From: Dama dama
Taxonomy: Eukaryota; Chordata; Mammalia; Artiodactyla; Cervidae
Direction of reading: 5' to 3'
Assembly (NCBI RefSeq): GCF_033118175.1
Contig: NC_083685.1
Span: forward strand, 131,023,501 to 131,087,500
Length of the DNA stretch: 64,000 bases
A model generated the notes under the pieces. The model did no database searches, was not told the origin of the DNA, and saw only the letters and a list, made by a program, of their open reading frames with translations. Every line of letters starts with the position of its first letter. The stretch's first letter is position 1. Shown one piece after another: positions 55,479 through 64,000 of this stretch. The translations under genes were made by a program, and so were the position numbers.

Positions 55479-58400
55479 ATTCATTTGGATCCATTATTTT
55501 TGGATTTTAAAAACTAATTTTAAAAAAGACTAAAATTAAAGACAAAACTACCTTAAAAAAAAGAAATCAAAGCGAAAGAAGTGAGAACGCATGATCACAT
55601 CCCATCTCCACGGGCGGCAGGGAATGAGACCCAGCCCCGGGCGCTCAGCCTGGCTTTGAGCCTGGCAGCGCGGGTCAGAGTTCAGAGCCCGTGTGCCCTG
55701 CGGCTGGACCCCAGCTTCACCCTCTGTCACTTCAGCGGCGCAGAGGACGCTTCCCAGAGCAGCTGTGGTGATGCAGGGGGCTGCGCTTTGGGACGTCAGC
55801 GGAGCACGAGATTGAAACCACACAGCCGGCACACGGGGACCCGCCCCCCACCCCTCGAGTGCAGTCCAACACAGAGAGACTCTCAGGAGAGCAGGGATGG
55901 AGCCAGAGCCCACTCCCCACCAGAGTCCTTCTGAGTTACCACGAAAGTGGCTCTGTGATCACTGTGTATGGTCCCAGTGGTGGTTTTGGGTACAAGTGGG
56001 CTGACTTGCTTTGCCACGAAAATCGACTAGAATTACGACTTACAAGGCACAGTTTGATGAAATGCACGCTTCAAGTGTTTTTCAGAAAACAGGGGCAAGA
56101 ATTCAAGCTCTCATTGAGACTAAGATGTGGCCAAAGTTAAATGTGGTTCTGTCTCTCATAACAACTTAGATTTTACAACAATGTATCATACCAGCTGTCT
56201 CTTGGGAACAAAGGAATCAGCCTAAATTTTGTAAATAAACTGTGGTTATTAAAGCTACTTGAAAGAAGCCAGAGTAATAACCATTAAACACGAAAAGTCA
56301 GTAAAAGTCTTTGAATGGTATTTCTGTTGCAATTATTATTCCCGTTTTCATAATGCGCTTAAGGATAAAACCCGGTTTTGAGCTGTTGGGACTTCTGAAT
56401 AGATTGCACGGCAGATCCACAGCAGCCAAGACTGTGAAGTTTTAAAATCCATTATGGAAAATGGAAATTAAAGGCTTGAAAATCTGTAAAAGACAGAACT
56501 GGTCTTCCTTTTGATAAATGTCACGATTATTGCTTAACTGATTCTCTGTCTGCATCACGTCTCTGCCCGGGAGGCTGCCTGTGACCACAGGTTCGCAGGT
56601 CGCCCCTGGTGCTGACGGAGGGGTTTAAGCGCCGGCCAGTGACGGCTTTACGCGCGTGGACGCCGGTCCTCCTGACGCGCACCTTCTCCCTCCCAGGTCG
56701 CTGGGCCCTGTGGGAGGCCCACACATTCTTCAGGAATAAACGATAATGTGGTAACAGTGCGACAGCAGAAGGAGCTGGATTCAGCTCTTGTCATCTCTCT
56801 CACTTTACCTTCTGCTGCTGGAGGGATCTCTCTAAGGACACAATCATATAACACTAAGCAGTTAAAGAAAAAAGTCCTCTGCGGCTGAAAACTGCCTTCT
56901 GACCGGTGACTGAGCCCCGACCGAGATCCCAGGACCGGGCACCACGGTCCCAGCAGAGCACAGGGCAGACAAACAGCCAGCGGAGACACAGGTTTGCGGC
57001 TTCACTGTTTCTCAACAGATGGAACGAGAGCAGCTGACGTCCTGGTCTCTCCTCCTCACCGATGGGACCCTTGGCCAGGAGGCTCCCCGCCGACCCCGGG
57101 CACCCAGAACCTGTTCTCCGCACGTCCCCTCATCCTCACCAGTGTCCTTCCTTCTGCGGATGCCCCCCTCATGGGCCCCTCTCCTGGGTGAAGAGTTGGA
57201 ACCACACACGCTCCATCCGCGTTCCTTGGCTCCTGACATGTTCCACACGCATCCTGCCGCAATGTCCACACGGACCCTGTGGGAAGGTGTGGCTACTGAC
57301 CTTCTGGGAGCCTGATGTCTGGGCCAGTTAGGGCCTGGACAGGTCCCGTGACCCATCGTGAGCGAGGTGGGCCCTCCCCCGCAGGTCGTGCTCATCCTGA
57401 AGCCTCCCCCAGCCCTTCCCCCTGGGCCTCGCCGGGGGCCTCGGGACCCCCTCTGTCCCCTCCCCAGATGCACATGATCAGCCGCGAGACTGGCCACTAG
57501 ACTCAGCAGGTTCCATCCTGGATGAACAGATGAGTCTGGGCCTTGCCTGCTGTGAGGCTGGGACTGAACCGTGGACTGTGCCCAGCGCTTCACGACACAC
57601 TTCAGGACGATCTACGCACAGTCTAGACATCGGGGCCTGGACACACCAGAGAGGAATGAGACTGGCCAGCTGCCGAAACACGCCAGCCAGAGAACCGGTG
57701 AGGCCTCCGGGGCAGCCTGGGGTCTGAGCTGAGGGCCTGGCTGCAGGCTCCGGAGGCCCTGCAGGGGAGCAAGCGCCAGGCCCTGCCCAGGGGGAGCCTC
57801 CCCCACGGTCGGGGAGACGGCGGGCAGGGCCAGGGTGGCAACCTCCCGCCTCATGGACCTGAGCCTCGCAGCCCCTCAGGAGGAAAAGCACATCCTCAAA
57901 CCCCAGCCTGGAGCTGCACCCCACACCGCCTCCGCTCGCCTGCACTGGGAGCCCCTCGAGGGCGGAGGGGGACCTGCCCCTCCAGGTTTCTTCTCAGTTC
58001 CTGTCGCAGGCCAGCACCTCACACTGCCCAGGAGTGACGCGTGCAGGAAAGAAAGGATGATCCTCTGTGGAAAGCACAGCATTGCATCTTACTGATTAGA
58101 TCTCCACGTACTAGTTCTCACTGATTTATTTAAAAGAATCTTCTGGGAAACTGAGTGATCCAGGTGATCAAGCTGTTCACACGTTTGAGACTGAAAATGC
58201 ACGATTCAAAGCAGGGGCTTTGTTACACGTATGGTGTTGTTTATATTATGTATTAGGTCCAAGGCTGACATTGTGTAGTGCCCCTGTGATAAACAGATAC
58301 TGGCTTGGCACAGTGTTAAGAACACTGGTAAAATTTTAGACTATTTTTTTTCTCCCTTCTTTTCCATAATTTCCTGAATTACTTTGGCAAAGGCTTGCAG

Positions 58401-58721
58401 ATTGAATGAGACACCGTTGCTCCCGGAAAGGACACTTGGTTTCACACACAGGCTGAGCTTGAGTGACGTCCAGCACAGATCCAGTCACAGTGCGGTCAAC
58501 GCGGTGGACGATGACACCGGGGTGGGCGGCCCGCCTCCATCACGGGAGGTCATGGGCTCGCCAAGGACTCCATCTCCTCACACAGTGAGGAGGTCTGCTC
58601 AGAGCCCCGGCCTCCCCTCCACCACTGGAGTTCTGGGACGCTCGCTCAGATCTTATCGGGAATCAGATATTACTAACTCCTGGCTTGGAGAGGAATGATG
58701 GTTTTTAAAATTACTTTCCTG
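55479..58721. other. CEP112 intron, no gene; one conserved-looking stretch
   Basis: 55,560-55,930 and 56,540-57,960 are GC-rich with many chance open frames (up to 193 codons). 56,150-56,520 is AT-rich, repeat-free and conserved-looking. No repeat was recognised otherwise. Confidence 0.45.
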
Positions 58722-59333
58722 TTGTTGTTCAGTCGCTCAGTTGTGTCCAGCTCTCTGTGACCCCATGGACTGCAGCACACCAGGCAGCCTTGTCCTTCAC
58801 TCTCCCCCAGAGTTTGCTCAAATTCACGTCCATTGAGTCGGTGATGCCATCCAACCATCTCATCCTCTGTCACCCCCTTCTCCTTTTGCCCTCAACCTTC
58901 CGCAGCATGAGGGTCTTTTCTAATATGTCAGCTCTTTGCATCAGGTGGTCAAAGTACCTTTGTACTTTGTCAGCAAAGTGATGTCTCTGCTTTTTAACAT
59001 GCTATCTAGATTTGTCATAGCTTTTCTTCCAAGTAGCAAGCATCTTTTAATTTCGTAGCTGTAGTCACTGTCCAAAGTGATTTTGGAGCCCAAGAAAATA
59101 GTCTGTCACTGTTTCCACTTTTTTCACATCTATTTGCCATGAAGTGATGGGACTGGATGCCATGATCTTAGTTTTTTGAATGCTGAGTTTTAAGCCAGCT
59201 TTTTCACTCTCCTCTTTCACCTTCATCAAGAAGCTTTGTAGTTCCTCTTCGTTTTCTGACGTTAAAGTGGTATTATCTGCATATCTGAGGCTGTTGCTAT
59301 TTCTACTGGAAATCTTGATTCCAGCTTGTTACT
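58722..59333 (-). mobile_element. BovB LINE 3' portion with internal deletion
   Basis: Same region as the 48.5 kb copy, but about 230 bp are missing at about 58,957, where 'caggtggtcaaagtac' jumps to 'ctttgtactttgtcagcaaa'. It reaches slightly further 5' in the element, to the 'aatcttgattccagcttgtt' block near 59,330. Confidence 0.88.
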
Positions 59334-59371
59334 TCCCAATTTATGCGTTAAAGGAAAGATATGTCTCTGTC

Positions 59372-59482
59372 CACTCCAGCATTCTTGCCTGGGAAATTCC
59401 ATGGACAGAGGAGCCTGGCTGGCTACAGTCCACGGGGTTGCAAAGAGTCGGACACAACTTAGCAACTAAGCAACAGCAACCT
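59372..59482 (+). mobile_element. Bov-tA/BovA SINE, 5'-truncated
   Basis: 'ccactccagcattcttgcct' to 'gcaaagagtcggacacaact' plus 'gcaactaagcaacagcaacc'. It lies 39 bp from the end of the recognisable BovB copy, in opposite orientation. Confidence 0.85.
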
Positions 59483-60983
59483 GTCTCTGTAAGGCTGGCT
59501 CAGAGAGGAAACTGGCCTTTTCTAGTTACATTGGTGTTATCCTGATGCCACTTAAGGGGCAAATTAACCCTCTGCAGCCACGGGTTCCTGAGCACTCGGG
59601 GACCAACCTGCCGAGAGGGAGGAGCTGGAGTAGAGGCCGATGCCGGCGAGGCGGGTGGGGGCGGCTGGGGTGCCAGCCATCGAGACCCAAGGAGGAGCAG
59701 CTTTCTGTGTTTAAGTAAAAACACACCTTTTAGAATTCCTCATTCAGCTTTTTTGTTTTTATAGAATTAAAACACATGAATTTTTCTTAAATGAAAAACA
59801 GAAACAGTTTAAAATTTTTTTTAAAGCAAGATAAAAAAGGATGCCCAGGAAATTATCCTTTGTAATTCTGCCAGTTTCAGTTTTGATTCTTTATGCAGCT
59901 AGTATCAGGATAATAACATTTGGTTGAAAAGAGAAGAGAAGAAAAGTTTCAAGAGGCTGTTCTGCACACATTTTGGTTGATTGGCTGATGTCAGGTTGAC
60001 TACTGTTACTTTGCAATTCCTTTGACAGATGCAAAACAGGAAATTGCAAACAATTTTGACACTTTAAATACCCTTAAACACCCTCAGTGAGCACACACAT
60101 CATGAGACCCTGAAGACTGTAAGTGACGACACTTCTAATTATTTTTGACTACTGCTATTAGTGTCACGAAAGGAAAGGTCAGATTCAGATAAAACAGAAG
60201 TTAAATCAGATTAAACATAGATGAACTGAAGAAGCGCCACGTTTTGCTCTTCAGTTCTACTGAAACAACTGCTAAGCTACACCCTAGGATCTTGTGGAAA
60301 GAACCCAGCATTTCGTGGCTGCAAAGATTATGAAATATTCAGCTTTACCCAGGGGTATTTCCTGACGTTTCTTTGGTAAACTGGAGCCTAACAGAAGATA
60401 TCAGGAATTAGTGGAAGAAACAGTCTAGAAGCCTATTGTCACTACGAAGATGAAAGCAACTTTGATGATCAAAAAGAAGTCAATAAAATAAGACTGAAGT
60501 GGTTCCTGAACCCTTCCCTATTGTTCATCTGAGATTTCTTAATTTCCCTACTCTCCATCTATTATGGGGTTTTCTGTGTGAAGTCCTGCCATGAATTAGA
60601 GTGATGTCAACAGAGTTTTACCTTGAGTCATATTTTATCACAAACTGGAGGAGGCCCGGTCCTTCAGGGAACACGCTTCCTGCTCTTAAGAAGCTTGTCA
60701 TCTTCTCCTAGTTCCAGACATCCCAGCCGGCTGGGGTGGGGGCCCAGCTGACCTCAGTGACGGCGGGACCTGGGCCAGCCCCCGGAAGGCCATGCTGCCC
60801 CATGGGTGGTGTTTTCACCTGCGGCCACATTGGCTCTGCTCTCCGACCACAGGGAGTCAACCACTCCCTGGTCCCAGGTGTCTGGGGTGGTGGTTTGTTT
60901 TCCCTGCCATCCTTAATAAACTTTCCCTGCCATTGCTATATCGATTTTTAAACTAGAAATGCTGTAACTTAAAACTGTCATGA
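59483..60983. other. CEP112 intron, AT-rich and repeat-poor
   Basis: 59,760-60,640 is AT-rich, free of recognised repeats and conserved-looking, for example around 59,960-60,060 ('tggttgattggctgatgtca'). No open frame or exon was supported. Confidence 0.4.
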
Positions 60984-61215
60984 CAGGAGCAAAGGTTTGG
61001 AATTCAGATCAACCAGGGTGTGACCCCACCCCCCGACCCGGTACTGTTTTGCGGCTGGGTGACCTTGGGCACGTCACTGAGCCTCTGTGAGCTGCAGTGC
61101 ACCAGTTGGGAAACGGGAGTGTAGTGCTGGCCTTAAATGGTGATTATCAGGATAAATGAACCAATTCGTGTAACGCTTCTTGTGCAGTGTCTCTCATCTT
61201 GTAGGCCTTGGGTAA
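60984..61215 (+). repeat. MIR element, nearly complete
   Basis: Classic MIR order: 'aggtttggaattcagatc', 'gcggctgggtgaccttgggc', 'acgtcactgagcctctgtg', 'ccttaaatggtgattatcag', 'gataaatgaaccaattcgtg'. Confidence 0.85.
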
Positions 61216-61371
61216 ATACAGTTACAACTCATTTTTCATCCTAGAATCATATTTTGTGATCCCATTGCCTGTCCAGCATGGACCCCATACAAGACATATC
61301 CTACACTGACATAACACAGACGTCCATGACACGCCCACAATACACATAGGATGCAGGGTGAACATTAGACA

Positions 61372-61383
61372 AGGGGGGGGGGG
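61372..61383 (+). repeat. Poly-G run
   Basis: A run of about a dozen G followed by AGCATCC. Confidence 0.85.
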
Positions 61384-61483
61384 GAGCATCCGGGAGGCCA
61401 AGTCAGTAAGTACTGACACCACCACGCAGCATCAACCAGACATTCACGCCTGCCACTCTGTGCAGCCCCCTGCCTCGGGGTCA

Positions 61484-61682
61484 GGCTGCCCTGGCGGCTC
61501 AGAGGTTAACAATCCAGCTGCAAGCGCAGGCGACGAGGGTCCGACTGCAGGGTGGGGAAGATCCCCTGGAGAGGGAAATGGCTACACACTCCAGGATTCT
61601 CGCCTGGGAAATCCCAGGGACAGAGGAGCCAGAGGACAGTCCGTGGGGCAGCAAGAGTCGGACACGACTGAGCACACGACCT
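61484..61682 (+). mobile_element. Bov-tA SINE
   Basis: Diverged but full length: 'ctgccctggcggctcagagg', 'gggaagatcccctggagagg', 'ggacagaggagccagaggac', 'gtcggacacgactgagcaca'. Confidence 0.85.
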
Positions 61683-62762
61683 GGGGGTCCTGTTTGCCAA
61701 CAACTCCAGAGGTGATGCAAGTCTCCCCACTCGCCTTAGGTCAGGGCTGCTCTTCACAGGGTCAAGATGACCGACCCGACATTCCTGTGCTGAACGGACT
61801 GCGGGAACAGCAGCGCGTAAGTGTCTGCCCACACCCACGACGGGTTCTGTCCCACAGGTGGGCAGTGCTGAGAAGAACATCAGCAATGCTGCAGGTTAAG
61901 GCCCAGGGCCGTGCATTTGTAAACAGTTTCATTAAGGCTCGTGATATGTATTGATACTCTGTGTACTTTTTAGTTTAAAATTAGTAAAATTTAAAAGACT
62001 TGGACGAAAAAGACACTTTCATTTGAAAATAAAATAGGTCATTAGCTATTGTCATAGTTGAATCATCCTGGTTATATTAGATCTGTTTCATGAACATAAT
62101 GGAAGAAAGAAGGAGAAAATTAAAATTCAAGAGAAGGCGTGATTCATGTCTCTAAGTACGACGGTGTCCCTTTATCCTAACAAGAAGATCGTGTCGGCTA
62201 CACCCCCAACACGCGCCTCCCCTCCGCCGGGTCCAGGCTGCCCTCCCTCCTGTAATGCCATCCCCGCCAGGCGGGCCCTCATTGGTCCAGGCCAGTTTGC
62301 GCCCCTCTGTCCTCTCACCAGGGATTGGATGGTTTCAGCTGAGCATGTGACCTGTTCTGGCCAATGAGATGAAAAGGATGGTCTTGCCGCGGGCGGGGGC
62401 GGCTGCTCCTGGGAAAGGCGCCCCCGCTGCTCAGAACAGGTCCCCCAGACATGAGCAGTCCCCTCTGCCTCTGGGTGTCGCCAGGTGTCTGCTCAGGATG
62501 CTGGGAACTGTGGCCGCCCTCAAGCTGGGTTAGGATGAAACCAGCACAGGACGCAGAGACGCGGGAATGAGGGAGCCGAGCCGGCGCGGGGCTTCCACCC
62601 GCAGGCGGTGGGTGACAGACCCCGTGGCTGACCACGTGCTGCAGGGCCCGAGCGTTCTGCCCCTCGAGGCCGCTGCAGCCCCGCGGACACAGGACGACCG
62701 CCATCCCCAAGCCCCTGGGCCTGGAGAAAGTCACCAAGCGAAGCGGCCGTGCGGGCAGGTAC
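61683..62762. other. CEP112 intron next to the 62.8 kb exon
   Basis: AT-rich around 61,930-62,130, then GC- and CpG-rich at 62,370-62,760 directly beside the exon donor. No repeat or gene recognised. Confidence 0.5.
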
Positions 62763-62852
62763 CTGCTCCTGTGACTCCAGCTCCTTCTGCTGTAGCTTCT
62801 TCTCTACGGATCGCACTTGTTTCGAGCGGTTTTCCAGTTCTTCTTGTAAAGC
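62763..62852 (-). CDS. CEP112: CEP112 coding exon (fourth from the end in this protein's C-terminal block)
   Basis: A 90 bp, phase-0 exon encoding 30 residues, from ALQEELENRSKQV to KELESQEQ. The acceptor reads CGTTTCAG|GCTTTA on the minus strand and the donor CAGGAGCAG|GTACCT. The peptide is charged and heptad-like (L, V, V and L at a/d positions), fitting the coiled-coil C-terminus of CEP112. Its last residues join directly to ITYIRQEY of the next exon, the order I recall for mammalian CEP112. The sequence after the donor stays open for about 80 codons in GC-rich intron. It has an in-frame ATG-less lead from the intron side, so the exon is not a stand-alone gene. No other exon was found between here and the right edge. 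Confidence 0.93.
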
Positions 62853-64000
62853 CTGAAACGGTGTAAGACAAATAGAAAAATATTAAAAATTAGCACCCTT
62901 CAGGAAGGAGCTCTACCACCTGAACTGGTGTCAGAACGGCCTCAGATCTCAAGTCTATTACAGTCATTCCAAACAGTTCAGGCAGAAAAAAGCCCAGCCT
63001 TTCAGTATTGCACCCAGATGTTTCTTACTTTAGCAATAACTAGTGTTAAAAATTCCAAACTTACCAAACAGACACATTAGCAGGTGTAGATTCATCTTAT
63101 AAAAATATCTCCTCTGTTCCCAGCACAGATGCACAAGCATGTGATAAAGCGTGAAACGACTGCTAATTATTGAAGTAGTTCGACCAGTACACCTGTGAGG
63201 CGCCCTTACACTCTGAGCAGTGCCGTGGCCGCGGGGACTGAAATATGGGACCAGCATGGCGCTTTTCAACATTGCGCCATGGTGATCTGAGTAAGTTGCG
63301 GTGACCTTAAAGGCATATCTTTATTAAGCCACTGAGGATAGCACTGAATTTGAAGAACCCGTAAGAAGCAGACAGAGGGGAACTCTCTCAGTTGCCAAGT
63401 AGCCGTTCAGGTTCCTCTGGGGGAACCCGGGAATGACAAGGTTCAATAAAGAACACTGTATCAACCACTATTTTAAGTAAAGAGGTGAAATAGAAGACAA
63501 ACAGGAGCCATTCAAACAATCCCACGTGATGACAGATACAATCCACGGGGAATGACAGTGGGCAGGAAGATGCTGAATGAATTCTCAAAATAAAATTCAT
63601 TCAGGGAAGACACCCAGGTTTCTGCTCCAGGCTAAGAGCTGTGTAGGTCCTTCAGATGAAGCAGTGAAAGAAAACAGGTGAAACAACTCCCTGCTCTCAC
63701 CAGCTTCCATTACACCGGGGGACAGACAACATGCAGTGAGTATATAATACATGTAGCACAGAAGGAAAACAGTGCATCGAAGGGGGTTCTGGAGTGGGTC
63801 GTGTGAGAGGCGGTCACAGAGGAACCTGCAGGAAGAACCTTCCAGGCAGGGGGCCCCCCACACGATGGGGGGGGCGGCACATCACATCAGCTCCGTGAAG
63901 CCACAGAGGGTAGCTGAGGACTCTAGGTTTTGTTCAAGGTAGACGGGGGCTCCTGGAGGGTTATGAGGTTCGCTTCAGCTGATGCAAAGATTTGACTGAA
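62853..64000. other. CEP112 intron at the right edge, with an L2-like piece
   Basis: Mostly AT-rich unique-looking DNA. An L2-like remnant lies at 63,665-63,860 ('caactccctgctctcaccag', 'ccgggggacagacaacatgc'). No further CEP112 exon was found. Confidence 0.5.

Larger units (their letters stand above)
37820..64000 (-). other. CEP112: CEP112 gene, 3' part
   Basis: Four exons on the minus strand, in order 62,852-62,763, 42,721-42,620, 39,517-39,453 and 38,440 to about 37,820, encode the C-terminal 86 residues of CEP112 (also CCDC46). The introns are 20,041, 3,102 and 1,012 bp. All junctions are GT-AG and the phases agree. CEP112 is a long coiled-coil protein of the centrosome, reported as needed for the sperm head-tail junction in men. 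More 5' exons lie right of the window. The 5' neighbour on the left is the proposed AXIN2, as in human. Confidence 0.93.

Noticed and set aside
62520..62816. A 98-codon open frame starting within the 62.8 kb CEP112 exon
   Set aside because: It is the exon read through its donor into GC-rich intron; the exon continues in phase to the 42.6 kb exon.
1..64000. Endogenous retrovirus or LTR elements, and any bacterial or phage-like system
   Set aside because: No paired LTRs, primer-binding site or gag/pol segments were recognised, and no operon-like gene arrangement exists.

Overview
The window is nuclear DNA of a ruminant, most likely a pecoran such as cattle, sheep, goat or deer. The evidence is about twenty copies of ruminant-specific retroposons (Bov-tA/BovA SINEs and BovB LINE pieces), cetartiodactyl CHR-type tRNA-Glu SINEs, older mammalian L1, MIR and L2 remnants, CA and CTAT microsatellites, and split genes with GT-AG introns. 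Nothing prokaryotic or viral was seen.

Two genes can be supported and both run on the minus strand. At the left edge (about 1-2,560) is a dense CpG island carrying five TCF/LEF motifs. I read it as the 5' end of AXIN2: promoter, probable non-coding exon 1 ending at 1593, and the first part of intron 1, with the coding exons lying left of the window. This rests on synteny and the TCF motifs, not on protein sequence. From about 37,820 to the right edge is the 3' part of CEP112 (CCDC46). Three coding exons (62,763-62,852; 42,620-42,721; 39,453-39,517) and the terminal exon (from 38,440 leftwards) splice in phase. They encode the last 86 residues of this centrosomal coiled-coil protein, ending in QGRR. 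The stop codon starts at the second base of the last exon. Human 17q24 has the same order and orientation, AXIN2 followed by CEP112.

The roughly 36 kb between the genes (2.5-37.8 kb) has no convincing exon. It holds scattered SINE, BovB and MIR copies, a GC-rich CpG-island-like stretch (18.7-19.85 kb), and directly beside it six perfect TCF/LEF motifs in 675 bp (19,752-20,426). It also holds GA and CA microsatellites (20.6-21.2 kb), AT-rich conserved-looking DNA (22.1-22.9 kb) and a GC-rich minisatellite whose unit spacings are all multiples of three (27.43-27.88 kb). The TCF cluster is the best candidate for something undescribed: a distal Wnt-responsive element about 18 kb upstream of AXIN2, itself a Wnt target and negative-feedback gene.

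The CEP112 introns are filled with retroposons of several ages: L1 ORF2 and 3' pieces, BovB 3' ends in both orientations, a DNA-transposon-like element, MIR and L2. They include an inverted SINE pair in the last long intron and SINEs flanking an exon. Most long open frames in the window are artefacts of GC-rich or repetitive DNA.
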